From Candidatus Tiddalikarchaeum anstoanum (GTDB taxonomy: Archaea; Nanobdellota; Nanobdellia; Tiddalikarchaeales; Tiddalikarchaeaceae), in NCBI GenBank assembly GCA_902385255.1, contig CABMEV010000003.1, positions 128,813 through 192,812 on the forward strand: a stretch of DNA of 64,000 nucleotides, read 5' to 3'. Below, one piece after another: positions 17,054 to 25,381 of this stretch (the stretch's first letter is position 1; each line of letters begins with the position of its first letter). The notes beneath the pieces are model-generated. The model ran no database searches. It was not told where the DNA came from and worked only from the letters and a program-made list of their open reading frames with translations. Both the position numbers and the translations under genes were made by a program.

Positions 17054-17404
17054 TTATTTTATGCAAACGCAAACTTTGCCATTTTCTTCAGTTAATCTTA
17101 TTTCTAATTCAGGTTTTGATAATTCTATTAAGTAATCGCTTAATTTCTTTTCATCCCATACTTCACCAAATATTTGATAAGGATCAGCTACTTTACCAAC
17201 TGGAGAAATTAAATAATCAGTAATTTTATTGCCTGTCCAAACCTCGCTTTTACAAAACATTGGCGTTCCGAACTTAAGTGTGAGAACGTTAACACTATCT
17301 GGAATTAAAAAATTAAGTTTTTCTGCATCACTAAAATAACTAAAATAATGGGTTTTTCCTCTGCCAGACGAATCTAATATTTGATTATCTTGGGCTTTAT
17401 CCAT
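17054..17404 (-). CDS. Hypothetical protein downstream of TrmB gene
   Basis: A small soluble protein of 116 residues if it starts at ATG 17404 (MDKAQDNQILDSSG), 11 bp after the TrmB stop. A GTG further upstream at 17434 would overlap the TrmB gene and is less likely. No family is recognised: one possible domain with repeated aromatic and Asp residues (SYFSDAEKLNFLIPD). Its position suggests it is cotranscribed with the TrmB regulator and could be a target or cofactor of it. Confidence 0.5.
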   Translation of the reverse strand: MDKAQDNQILDSSGRGKTHYFSYFSDAEKLNFLIPDSVNVLTLKFGTPMFCKSEVWTGNKITDYLISPVGKVADPYQIFGEVWDEKKLSDYLIELSKPELEIRLTEENGKVCVCIK

Positions 17405-17415
17405 GATGTCACTTC

Positions 17416-18216
17416 TTATTTCAGTCCTGCCCACATATAGTTGAACATGTTATTCAGGCTTTTTGCGAACGCTTCGCTCTTAACCCATAATCCTAGTTCG
17501 AATTTAGGGTGAACTTTCTCATCTTCAATTAACAGGAATAATGCTTCATTATTGTCAGTAATTATGAATCTTGAACCGTCATTTAACGCTCTGTGGGTTC
17601 CTACTTCGCTGCCTACTTCTTTAAGCGTCGACTTGACTTCATCATTCATCGGAGAAACCATTCTTACAGTGACGCCTCTTTTTTTTGCAGATACAAGCAA
17701 GTCCTTGAATGACTTTACTTCACGGACTAATCCTTCAGCGCTCGTGCTTAATATTATGTCTTTTTTTGCATTCTTGATTAATGACTCAAGTCTGTTGTAA
17801 ATATTAGTCCTTCCTTTGATTACCCCGCTGATGTCATGGGGTTCGATGTTTTTAGTGCCGCTTGAGTATAACAGGTTTAACTCTTTCATTATAGGGCCTT
17901 CGCCTACTTTCTCGACAGATCTTATGCTGTGCTGGGCTTCTTCGAATAAGCTCTTCTTATACGCGGATAATACATCGTCAGGTTTTACAGCCATATACTT
18001 TATTGGCTTTGATAATTTCATTATAACAAAATTTTTCTTCTCTAAACTTTCAAGAACATCATAAGTTCTGCTTCTAGGAACGTTTGCAATATCACTCAAT
18101 TCTCCTGCAGTACTAACTCCTTTTGATAATAGTGCTAGCCAGATTTTAACCTCATAAAGATTTAAATTGAAAAGGTTTCTAAGTTCATTTAATATTTCAG
18201 GATCATTGACGACCAT
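17416..18216 (-). CDS. TrmB-family transcriptional regulator (second copy)
   Basis: The 266-residue protein has the TrmB layout: a winged helix at about 10-80 (NLYEVKIWLALLSKGVSTAG, PRSRTYDVLESLEKKNFV), a helical linker, and a C-terminal phospholipase-D-like sensor domain (about 130-265; GRTNIYNRLESLIKNAKKDI, then RGVTVRMVSPMNDEV). It is only distantly like the copy at 3351. A GGAGG lies 13 nt before the ATG, a little far. Upstream 18217-18407 holds its promoter region and no gene. Its effector and targets are not evident; the small gene downstream is the nearest candidate. Confidence 0.85.
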   Translation of the reverse strand: MVVNDPEILNELRNLFNLNLYEVKIWLALLSKGVSTAGELSDIANVPRSRTYDVLESLEKKNFVIMKLSKPIKYMAVKPDDVLSAYKKSLFEEAQHSIRSVEKVGEGPIMKELNLLYSSGTKNIEPHDISGVIKGRTNIYNRLESLIKNAKKDIILSTSAEGLVREVKSFKDLLVSAKKRGVTVRMVSPMNDEVKSTLKEVGSEVGTHRALNDGSRFIITDNNEALFLLIEDEKVHPKFELGLWVKSEAFAKSLNNMFNYMWAGLK

Positions 18217-18407
18217 TTTGCATTCTTTTCCTCCAGTGACTTTTTACTACTATAAAGGGAAAAAATTCTATTTAAATAGTTTTCTTAATATTTCCGATAT
18301 ATTCTGGGTTTCCCTTGCGTTTTAACTTAATCTATTCTAAATTAACTTATTTATAAACATTTCCATCTTTTTACCACTGGGCGCTGACAAATTTTTTTTT
18401 AGAAAAC

Positions 18408-18965
18408 TTATTTTGCCAAATTCTTGTTCTTAAATGTTTTATCCGCTGTAATGTCTAATCCTAAAGGTTCAAAGTTTTTCGACTCTGTTAATGTCTTAAA
18501 TTCCACTTCTGCAACTATTAAGTTAGGCCTATCTGTGTAAAGGTCGAACTCTAACATATGCCTGCCCATTTTTTGTTTTAATCTCTTCTTTTCAACCCGG
18601 AGGCCTTTTGTATAATCCCAGTATAATCCGAATATTGACTTTTGAATAATCTTAGTCTTCTCAATTCGTTTATTATCCTCGTCAGTTTTGATGGTGAAAT
18701 AACAAGTAGTCCCTTCCTGCCTGATCCTGAATTCTGCAATTTTATTAGGGTCTAATTTATCGAGAGTCAGCCTTGATTTTAAAACAAGTTCTAATCCCTT
18801 CTCCTTAGGAAGATAACCTTGAATTATGACAATACCTTCTTCTGAAATCTTATATTCTAAGGCATGAACTGATTCGTAAATCTTTGACAAGAGAGGAGTA
18901 AAGTAAACTTTATTACCATTCTTGATCAAGTATTTATTTTCAATTTCTTCATATGATTTGGTCAT
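18408..18965 (-). CDS. CYTH-domain inorganic triphosphatase-like protein
   Basis: The 185-residue protein fits the bacterial-type CYTH (triphosphate tunnel metalloenzyme) family well. The diagnostic ExExK is EIENK near residue 8; QGYL follows at about 50; EFRIRQEG, CYFTIKTD, IEKTKIIQKS, RVEKKRLKQKM, LEFDLYTDRP and AEVEFKTL supply the tunnel strands, and the end (LDITADKTFKNKNLAK) resembles the bacterial VTGDxRYxNxxLA ending. Enzymes of this subgroup hydrolyse tripolyphosphate; that activity is inferred. It differs clearly from the other CYTH protein at 4682, so the two are not recent duplicates. Transfer from bacteria is possible. Confidence 0.8.
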   Translation of the reverse strand: MTKSYEEIENKYLIKNGNKVYFTPLLSKIYESVHALEYKISEEGIVIIQGYLPKEKGLELVLKSRLTLDKLDPNKIAEFRIRQEGTTCYFTIKTDEDNKRIEKTKIIQKSIFGLYWDYTKGLRVEKKRLKQKMGRHMLEFDLYTDRPNLIVAEVEFKTLTESKNFEPLGLDITADKTFKNKNLAK

Positions 18966-19029
18966 AACTTTTTATTTGAATTGTTTGTCATTATAAAAAT
19001 AGTAGTTACCACTAATTTGTGATTATTTT

Positions 19030-19437
19030 TCAAATCTCATTTTTGTACTGCTTAACATCATCTTCAAATACTAGTTTGTCTTTGGTAATCTCATTAACCT
19101 CTTTAGGCAGATTTGAGATATCAAAAAACCTTATTGGCTTTCCTAATTTTTTAAACAACTGAATCTCTGCAAGAACTCCGTCGCTCACTTCCCCATAAAC
19201 CCATAACTCATCACACTTTTTCATAACATTATAATTCCCGTTCCTGACAACATCCCTGTCAACCAATTCGTATAAGTAGTAGCCAAAAGTGTTGAATGGG
19301 TTCACTGGGACAACACCTAAATTAAACGCGTGCCTGCAGATTAGCATCCTCTGGTGGAAGTTCCTGCAAGACTGCGCAGTGAACACTACTTTCTTTTCAA
19401 CATTAAGACTCTTAGCGGCATGACTCAACTTTTCCAT
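19030..19437 (-). CDS. Nucleoside 2-deoxyribosyltransferase-like (DUF4406-type) protein
   Basis: A 135-residue protein. RNFHQRMLICRHAFNLGVVP near residue 25-45, then NPFNTFGYYLYELV, and CDELWVYGEVSDGVLAEIQL around 80-100 form the pattern of a small Rossmann-like deoxyribosyltransferase fold (the E-x-x-x-A acidic segment and the GxxxE loop). In this superfamily members act on nucleosides or are of unknown function. I cannot say which applies here. It is 37 bp downstream of the Nudix gene on the same strand, so both may belong to nucleotide clean-up. Confidence 0.55.
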   Translation of the reverse strand: MEKLSHAAKSLNVEKKVVFTAQSCRNFHQRMLICRHAFNLGVVPVNPFNTFGYYLYELVDRDVVRNGNYNVMKKCDELWVYGEVSDGVLAEIQLFKKLGKPIRFFDISNLPKEVNEITKDKLVFEDDVKQYKNEI

Positions 19438-19474
19438 AAATAAATATCAATATCTGACTAGTTTATATAATATT

Positions 19475-19954
19475 TTATTCAAACTTTTTCAATAAATAAT
19501 TTTCTCCGATTTTTTCAAGATTGCAGTTATAATAACCTTTTTCATGATTTTTGACAATTTTTTCTATAATCAAGAAATCGCTGGGTATAATTTTATCTTT
19601 TATTATTTCAAGTTCATCAAACTTAAACCATTTCAGTTTGCCTTCTGAATCATTTAATATATCTGTAGTTTTCGGCTCTAATTCGCAGACATGAAGCAAG
19701 AAATGCTGAAGAATATTTCCCTTTTCGATTAAGTGTTCTGAAACGAAACCTAACAATTTTTTAAAATAAGATTCTATACCTGACTCTTCTAAAATCTCCC
19801 TAACTGCCGCATCGGATAAGTGCTCATTTTTTTCAATCTTTCCACCAGGAAGCCCCAACAGACCAACATAATCACCTTTAATTCTCTTAATTAGTAAAAT
19901 CTTATCATCTTTAACAAGTGCAGATATCACAATTGCTAACGGAGGCTCTTTCAT
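19475..19954 (-). CDS. Nudix hydrolase
   Basis: A 159-residue enzyme with an almost perfect Nudix box, G(x5)E(x7)REILEESG: GGKIEKNEHLSDAAVREI followed by LEESGI at about 38-60. It hydrolyses a nucleoside diphosphate linked to another group, with Mg2+ bound by the Nudix-box glutamates. The substrate is not apparent; LIKRIKGDYVGLLGLPGG just before the box resembles MutT-like house-cleaning enzymes. It probably shares a transcript with the nucleoside-deoxyribosyltransferase-like gene downstream. Confidence 0.9.
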   Translation of the reverse strand: MKEPPLAIVISALVKDDKILLIKRIKGDYVGLLGLPGGKIEKNEHLSDAAVREILEESGIESYFKKLLGFVSEHLIEKGNILQHFLLHVCELEPKTTDILNDSEGKLKWFKFDELEIIKDKIIPSDFLIIEKIVKNHEKGYYNCNLEKIGENYLLKKFE

Positions 19955-20048
19955 AACAAGTTTTTAATAATCAGTCTAATCATAAAAATCTTTACTGCAA
20001 TCGTTAGAAATACTTATAAATAAGAACTTAAGGATTTAACTTTTGAAC

Positions 20049-20558
20049 ATGACTACTACTTTGGATAATATAATTGCAGAACTCAATGAGTCTAAAACTG
20101 ATGTTTCTAATCGTCTGCCTCATTTTTTGCCGTTAAATAACGGAGGCTTTGTACTGCAGGCTAATCTTTGGCTGTACAACTTTGATAGACTGTTAAAGGT
20201 TCACGTTCGGGATGAATTCTTATACAGTGTATTAAAAAGGGAAGCTGACGTTTCAGGCTTTACAATTGTCACATATGACGGTTTTGTATTTCCAGAAAAA
20301 GGAAAAGAGGTAAATCTTGATTATTTCAAGACTCAGAAAGAAAAAAACAGTCTGGTTATTTACAGAACCTTGGCAAAGGAGCTGATGACAGTTGACCAAC
20401 TGCATGAAAATCTGCCAATAAATAAGGCTATAATAAACAATAATATCCTAAAATTAACCAGGGCAAATTACATATTTGAAGAGGAAGGCGTGCTTAAGTT
20501 GAATCCTAGGATTAAGGAAGCAATGATGCTGAAAGGATACTTAGATAATTTATGCTAA
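20049..20558 (+). CDS. Hypothetical protein with possible C-terminal winged helix
   Basis: The start is taken at ATG 20049 (MTTTLDNIIAEL); a TTG two codons earlier is possible but less likely. The protein has 169 residues. The first part is unrecognised; residues about 105-165 (SLVIYRTLAKELMTVDQLHE, then LTRANYIFEEEGVLKLNP) look like a winged-helix domain with a beta-hairpin wing, so DNA binding is possible. Its 3' end overlaps the convergent ligase gene by 9 bp. A TATA-like TACTTATAAATAAG lies about 30 bp upstream. Confidence 0.5.
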   Translation: MTTTLDNIIAELNESKTDVSNRLPHFLPLNNGGFVLQANLWLYNFDRLLKVHVRDEFLYSVLKREADVSGFTIVTYDGFVFPEKGKEVNLDYFKTQKEKNSLVIYRTLAKELMTVDQLHENLPINKAIINNNILKLTRANYIFEEEGVLKLNPRIKEAMMLKGYLDNLC

Positions 20559-22196
20559 TTCTTCCACGTCGCTTATAGTTGCTATCTCGTCAGGTTTTTT
20601 GTCATTCCTGAATCTTATGAGCCTTGGGAATCGCAAAGCAAAACCGCTATCGTAAGTCGGGCTTTTTTGAATCTCTTCATACTCGACTTCTACAACAACG
20701 CTTGGTGTTAATACAACTTTCTCATTATTCTCCTTCATAACCAAGGGTTTTAATTTCTTGGTTAATTCCTCAAACTGTTCATCAGAGAAACCGGTGCCTA
20801 ACTTTCCTATTGACAAATATTTTCCATCATCAGGGTCCAAGCATGATAGCGTGAAGCTTCCGAACCAGTCACGCCTTTTTCCTTTGCCATAATAAGCCTC
20901 GGTTATAACAAGGTCTAATTCAGTCATGTGAGATTTTAACTTGACACCGAAACCAACACGGCTGCCTGCCTGGTAAGGGGCTTTCAAATTTTTGAACATC
21001 ACGCCTTCCTGCTCTTTTATGCCTTCAGTGAATAATTTCTCCGCATCACTTTCACTGTCAGTCTTAATGCCTTTTGCAATCATTATATTAGGGTTTGGTT
21101 TTATAATCGAAACGAGTTTGTTATGCCTTTCTTCAAAATTATCATCAAGGAAGCTTTTTTTATCCAGCATTAATAGGTCGAAACAGAATATCTTAACAGG
21201 AAGGTCTTTTGATAACTTATCCACATCATATTTTCTTTTTATCCTCGTGCTTAACTGCTGGAAAGGTTCAGGCTTGTCAGTCTTTGGATTAAAACCCACC
21301 ATTTCAGCCTCAATTATGCATTCGTTGGCCTTTATGCTCTCCTTGATATATTTTACAGCGTCAGGAAATTGTCTTGTCACCTCATCAAGGTTTCTCGTAA
21401 ACATCCTGACCTCATTACCCAATTTGTGTATCTGGAGGCGCATGCCGTCATATTTGACTTCAATTATTGCAGGCTTCCCCACCTCTTCGAATCCTTCTTT
21501 CACGCTGCTCACTTTTTTGAACAGCATGACTTTAATCGGGCTGAAAAGCTTGAGCTTAATATTGCTTATATTTTTCGGATTTTTGCATAACGTTTCCGAT
21601 ACGTAAGAATAATCAGTGCATAAATTGTACGCTTTCTCAATATCATCTGATGTTACATTGAAGGCTTTGCCTAAAGCATCCCTGACAACTCCTTCGCCGA
21701 CCCCTGTTCTCATGCTGCCAAGTACTATCCTCGTAAGGTATAATGCTTCCTCAGGGTCTGCATTGCTTAATAACTCGCTCACTATTTTCAGCTTCTTTTC
21801 AACACTGCCCTTGCCTGTCATGTCAGGAATCTTGTACAAATTCTCCTTAACCTTATCCAGTGTCAAATCATTAGAGTATAATGTTACCTGCTTCTTCTTT
21901 CCAATAACGTACTTCGCAGTCTCCCCCAAGTCGCCGTGTATCTTCCATAATTTTTTAACATCTTCAACACTCACTCCTCCTGTTATTGCCAACGTTTCTA
22001 TCATCATATTATTCGCGATTCCAAGCTCTTTCGGATCATTTGCAGGAAAGACTTTACCCATGCATAATTGTACTACAAAACCTATATCCTCGCATTTTAA
22101 TTTTTTAAAAAAATCTTCAAGTATGGCGGTCATCTCTAAACGCTTGGTGGTTGAGGATAATTTGGTGAATACTTGGGATAACTCTTTGAACTTCAT
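20550..22196 (-). CDS. lig: ATP-dependent DNA ligase, archaeal type
   Basis: A 548-residue ligase with the archaeal/eukaryal replicative layout: an N-terminal DNA-binding domain (about 1-215), an adenylation domain with the nucleophilic lysine K248 in EVKYDGMRLQIHK, and an OB-fold domain ending SPTYDSGFALRFPRLIRFR (motif VI region, near 510-530). Motifs FMFKN-like (GVMFKNL) and VKLK are present. It seals Okazaki fragments and repair nicks, using ATP. Length is typical (about 550-600). The start MKFKELSQVF is 64 bp from the divergent gene at 22261. Confidence 0.95.
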   Translation of the reverse strand: MKFKELSQVFTKLSSTTKRLEMTAILEDFFKKLKCEDIGFVVQLCMGKVFPANDPKELGIANNMMIETLAITGGVSVEDVKKLWKIHGDLGETAKYVIGKKKQVTLYSNDLTLDKVKENLYKIPDMTGKGSVEKKLKIVSELLSNADPEEALYLTRIVLGSMRTGVGEGVVRDALGKAFNVTSDDIEKAYNLCTDYSYVSETLCKNPKNISNIKLKLFSPIKVMLFKKVSSVKEGFEEVGKPAIIEVKYDGMRLQIHKLGNEVRMFTRNLDEVTRQFPDAVKYIKESIKANECIIEAEMVGFNPKTDKPEPFQQLSTRIKRKYDVDKLSKDLPVKIFCFDLLMLDKKSFLDDNFEERHNKLVSIIKPNPNIMIAKGIKTDSESDAEKLFTEGIKEQEGVMFKNLKAPYQAGSRVGFGVKLKSHMTELDLVITEAYYGKGKRRDWFGSFTLSCLDPDDGKYLSIGKLGTGFSDEQFEELTKKLKPLVMKENNEKVVLTPSVVVEVEYEEIQKSPTYDSGFALRFPRLIRFRNDKKPDEIATISDVEELA

Positions 22197-22260
22197 AATT
22201 TCTTTAAACTCCTTTAAGCTATAAAAAGGTTAATAAATAAAGTATTTTTCCTTCAATTTC

Positions 22261-22602
22261 ATGTTCCCGCTTGAAAAAATACTCCTGATTTCAGCAAAAG
22301 ATTATTGTGATACTCTTTCAAAAAAGCTTGAAGATTATGAAATTAAAGAGCTAATAGTCAATGGGACGGCGAAAAAAGGAGCTTACAAGCATGATATATT
22401 AGTGGCTTACGCGCTTAAAGTCAGGGAGAATACTGAAGTAGTCACGGATTTTAATTATTATGAAGAACAATTGTCGGATGAGGCAATTAAGTATTCAGCG
22501 AAAGGCAACCAGCTCATCCTGAGGGATAAAATATTTACGAAGCCGATACAGGGTAAGACTGAGAAAAAGAAACAATTGATTGTTTTAGCGTATCATAAAT
22601 AA
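22261..22602 (+). CDS. Hypothetical protein
   Basis: A 113-residue soluble protein of no recognised family. It is charged throughout, with no signal peptide, membrane segment or metal-binding motif. It is divergent from the ligase and 30 bp upstream of the nitroreductase gene on the same strand, so it may share that transcript. Codon use is normal for the window, which supports it as real. Confidence 0.5.
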   Translation: MFPLEKILLISAKDYCDTLSKKLEDYEIKELIVNGTAKKGAYKHDILVAYALKVRENTEVVTDFNYYEEQLSDEAIKYSAKGNQLILRDKIFTKPIQGKTEKKKQLIVLAYHK

Positions 22603-22632
22603 TTTAAACTATGGTTAAGTAGTTCTGTCTTT

Positions 22633-23178
22633 ATGAATGACGCATTGGATCTCATAATGAGCCGCCGCAGTGTTCGGGAATACAAGGATAGCGAGGTTGA
22701 GAATGAGAAATTGTTCAAGATATTGGAAGCTGCAAGGTGGAGTCCTTCAAGCGGTAATGTTCAAAACTGGAGATTTGTAGTAATTAACGAGCCTAATCTT
22801 AAAATGCAGCTCGCAGAGGCATGCCTCGGCCAGTACTGGATAACTACGGTTCCCGTAATCATAGTCGTATTAAGCGATGACAGCAAGCTTCGCACATTAT
22901 TCGGCGAGAGGGGAGAGTCAACTTACTCCATTGAGAATTGCAGCATAGCAGTGCAGAATATGATGCTTGAAGCAAAAAGCATAGGGCTTGATACTTGCTG
23001 GCTTGGCGCTTTTGATGAGGATAAAGTGTTAAGGGTTGTCAAATCTGAAGATCCTAACGTTCATGTCCGAGGAGTAGTAGCATTAGGTTACGCTGCTCAG
23101 ATTCCTCCGCCGCCAAACAGGATAGCATTAAAAGAAATAGTATTCTTCAACGAGTACGGAAACAAAATGGTAAAATAA
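22633..23178 (+). CDS. Nitroreductase-family flavoprotein
   Basis: A 181-residue FMN enzyme. The N-terminus IMSRRSVREYKDSEVENEKL with R and S contacts to FMN, ARWSPSSGNVQNWRFVVI at about 35-52, and AVQNMMLEAKSIGLDTCWLG near 115-135 are hallmarks of the family. It would reduce a nitro-, quinone- or other substrate with NAD(P)H; the physiological substrate is not visible. Length is near the shorter end of the family. It is convergent with the LiaF-like gene at 23195. Confidence 0.88.
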   Translation: MNDALDLIMSRRSVREYKDSEVENEKLFKILEAARWSPSSGNVQNWRFVVINEPNLKMQLAEACLGQYWITTVPVIIVVLSDDSKLRTLFGERGESTYSIENCSIAVQNMMLEAKSIGLDTCWLGAFDEDKVLRVVKSEDPNVHVRGVVALGYAAQIPPPPNRIALKEIVFFNEYGNKMVK

Positions 23179-23194
23179 GAAATAACTTTTTTTA

Positions 23195-24010
23195 TTATTC
23201 TTTATACAAATTAATTGTTCCAAAAGCAGCATCTGTTACTATATGGACTCTGTTTGTTGCATTGTCAAAGTTTGCACTCTTTAACCCTATGAAGTTGCTC
23301 ACAGTTCCGAAAGCGCTGCTCGACTCGATTAAGTACTCTGCAGTGCTGTCAATGTACGCGTTAATAACTCCGAACTTGCTGTCTAACCTGATATTCGTAT
23401 CCCTGGTTATGACTCCTGTATGAATATCAATTTCCCCGAACTTATTATCAACGAAGATAGTCGAGAAACCATTCATGTTAAAGGCCTTCATGTTGCCGAA
23501 TGAGTTGTCAAGAGTTACTCCTCCGCTAATAGTGCTTAATCCTCCGAAATCATAACTTGACTCCCCGAACTTGTTATACAAAGTATAATCCTCAAGCAGA
23601 GTAGTATTCACTAACTCTCCATCATGCACTATGTTCAACATTCCATTATTCACGTTGGCAGATAAGTTGCAGAAAGAGCACTCAAAATTTGAACCATTAT
23701 AACCGAATATGGGCTCCTCATCATGAACAGTCATCATTGGAAAAGCATTGAACACTGATAATCTTAATATGAAAGTTGACAAGTTAAGAAGAAGTGTTAT
23801 CACAAGAATTATTCCGCCAATAGTCCTAAGCACTCTTCCAAAGTCCCCTGCGTTAAGCATCTTAGTGGCTAACTCAACAAAGCCGACTATGATTAAAACA
23901 GTCGGCAAAGCAAGCGGCTTTACAAGTATTGAAAGGCTAAGGTAGCCGTAATTATAAGCAAGGATTAATACTCCAAGCAGTATAAGCACATAAGCAGTAT
24001 AGTTGCCCAT
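23195..24010 (-). CDS. LiaF-like membrane protein with FG-repeat beta domain
   Basis: The 271-residue protein has three or four membrane helices in the first 95 residues (LiaI/LiaF-like; ILLGVLILAYNYGYLSLSIL), followed by an extracytoplasmic beta domain. The domain has at least six regularly spaced units with FG at the same position: NKFGESSYDF, NSFGNMKAF, NKFGEIDI, SKFGVINAYI, SAFGTVSNF, AAFGTINLY. This is the solenoid seen in LiaF and toast-rack proteins. It is divergent from the PspC gene at 24097, with shared promoters, so a joint envelope-stress role is inferred. Confidence 0.7.
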   Translation of the reverse strand: MGNYTAYVLILLGVLILAYNYGYLSLSILVKPLALPTVLIIVGFVELATKMLNAGDFGRVLRTIGGIILVITLLLNLSTFILRLSVFNAFPMMTVHDEEPIFGYNGSNFECSFCNLSANVNNGMLNIVHDGELVNTTLLEDYTLYNKFGESSYDFGGLSTISGGVTLDNSFGNMKAFNMNGFSTIFVDNKFGEIDIHTGVITRDTNIRLDSKFGVINAYIDSTAEYLIESSSAFGTVSNFIGLKSANFDNATNRVHIVTDAAFGTINLYKE

Positions 24011-24037
24011 ATACTAAACTATGAATAGGGTAGTATA
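24010..24037. promoter_or_regulatory. Inverted repeat in the divergent LiaF-like/PspC promoter region
   Basis: TATACTA and TAGTATA arms (7 bp) flank a 14-bp spacer between the two divergent genes. The right arm overlaps a TATA-like TAGTATAAAA. It could be a single operator for both genes. Confidence 0.4.
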
Positions 24038-24096
24038 AAAAACTTTACAAAAATTAAAAACTTTTATTAATAACCTTAACGTAATAGAACTTTATC

Positions 24097-24495
24097 ATGG
24101 CTAAGGCTGATATAAAAGAAAAAAAACTTTACCGCAGCAGAAAAGACAAAATCATATTCGGAGTATGCGGCGGAATAGCTGAATATTTAGGCATAGACTC
24201 AACACTCATACGAATACTTGCAGTAATACTATTATTATCCGGTTCATGGTTTGTAGTATTATACATACTGCTTGGAATAATAATACCTGAGAACCCTAAC
24301 GAGAAAGAACAACCGGCGAAAGGAGATATGAAAAACAAGTACTTAATACTTGGCGGAGCATTCGTAGCAATAGGCGTGATACTCTTACTGAATAATTATA
24401 ATATCATAAACTGGAATAATACGTGGCCAATACTGTTAATAGCACTTGGTGTTTACTTACTATGGCAAAATCAGATAAAAGAAAAGAAGAAATAA
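24097..24495 (+). CDS. PspC-domain membrane protein
   Basis: A 132-residue protein. The PspC domain spans about residues 10-68: KLYRSRKDKIIFGVCGGIAE, YLGIDSTLIRI and the membrane helix ending LLGIIIPENP. A second, LiaI-like pair of helices follows (YLILGGAFVAIGVILLL, TWPILLIALGVYLLW). In bacteria PspC senses or relays envelope stress; in archaea the role is inferred. It lies between the divergent LiaF-like gene and an overlapping gene of the same style, so the three are likely one module. The overlap is 34 bp in another frame. Confidence 0.85.
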   Translation: MAKADIKEKKLYRSRKDKIIFGVCGGIAEYLGIDSTLIRILAVILLLSGSWFVVLYILLGIIIPENPNEKEQPAKGDMKNKYLILGGAFVAIGVILLLNNYNIINWNNTWPILLIALGVYLLWQNQIKEKKK

Positions 24496-24953
24496 AAAAA
24501 GAGAAGATGGCGCCCTGTTGCGGCGGTGCAGGATTAATACCTGGCATAGCAGTGCTAACACTAGGTGTGCTTTTATTATTGTCAGACATGAAAATTATAT
24601 CCTTCGGAGCTGGATTCATACTCTTAACAATAGGATTCGTATTCCTTCTCGTTTATGCAACAAGCAGAGTCTGGGCATTCCTAATACCTGGAGTCATACT
24701 ATTTGGAATAGGTGTTCTAATCTACTTAAACCTTGAGGATTTGGGATACTTATACCCGTTAATTGTCGGCCTGTCATTCATAGCTGTATACATCACTAGG
24801 CAGGAACATACAGGATGGGCAATCATACCAGGCGGTATACTGCTGGCAGTATCAGTAATATCTGCTTTCGAGCAATATTCTAACATAGACTCGTGGCCGT
24901 TAATAGTAATAGGTATAGGAATATACTTATTATACAAGCATTACAAGAAATAA
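24462..24953 (+). CDS. LiaI-like polytopic membrane protein
   Basis: The start is taken at ATG 24462 (MAKSDKRKEEIKKEKM), giving 163 residues; the longer reading frame adds an unlikely stretch that lies deep inside the PspC gene. After a charged N-terminus, six membrane helices follow in three pairs (GLIPGIAVLTLGVLLLLSDM, FILLTIGFVFLLVYATSRVW, IPGVILFGIGVLIYLNL and so on). The helices resemble the LiaI-type segments of the neighbours. It is translationally coupled to the PspC gene by a 34-bp overlap. Confidence 0.7.
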   Translation: MAKSDKRKEEIKKEKMAPCCGGAGLIPGIAVLTLGVLLLLSDMKIISFGAGFILLTIGFVFLLVYATSRVWAFLIPGVILFGIGVLIYLNLEDLGYLYPLIVGLSFIAVYITRQEHTGWAIIPGGILLAVSVISAFEQYSNIDSWPLIVIGIGIYLLYKHYKK

Positions 24954-24995
24954 TTATTTTTTTAAATTCAGGTTTATCATTTTTAATCTGGAAAT

Positions 24996-25238
24996 TTAGT
25001 TGTATATCTGTGCTGTAACTCTTTTTGGAATAGGTGTTAGTGTGATATCCTTATATGATTGATTCTGGTTGTATCTTATTATTACAAGGTCCGCTATCAT
25101 TTCAGGCTTGAATGCGCTCCTGTAATCTGATGCGAAGTCGTGAAGTGTTATTTCTAATTCTGACAAGGGAATATTTACAGCCTTGCTTTTTCCTTTAAGG
25201 ATTTCATAGACTATTTCTTTATCGCTTAAACTCATCAT
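24996..25238 (-). CDS. Hypothetical small protein
   Basis: An 80-residue protein of no recognised family (MMSLSDKEIVYEILKGKSKA). It is likely helical at the start with a beta end. It lies downstream of ftsZ on the same strand, separated by 143 bp that include a hairpin, so it may have its own promoter. A start two codons later is equally possible. Confidence 0.45.
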   Translation of the reverse strand: MMSLSDKEIVYEILKGKSKAVNIPLSELEITLHDFASDYRSAFKPEMIADLVIIRYNQNQSYKDITLTPIPKRVTAQIYN

Positions 25239-25270
25239 TTTTTTTCTTTTTCACTCCTCTAAATAAAAAT

Positions 25271-25303
25271 GGGGGGGTGGCCCCTAAAAAATTCCTTTTT
25301 AGG
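25271..25303 (-). terminator. Hairpin-rich element downstream of ftsZ
   Basis: Two small hairpins stand side by side: CCTAAAAA-attcc-TTTTTAGG (25283-25303) and GGGG-tgg-CCCC (25274-25284), with a seven-G run. On the minus strand, after ftsZ, the structure is followed by ATTTTTATTT, compatible with a terminator. The stretch 25239-25381 holds no convincing gene. Confidence 0.35.
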
Positions 25304-25381
25304 AGCCGATTTTTCCTTTTTGTTTCTATTGTGGAAGGTACCACTTTTAAAAAAAAGAAGAGGGGTATAGATTCTTCTTTT

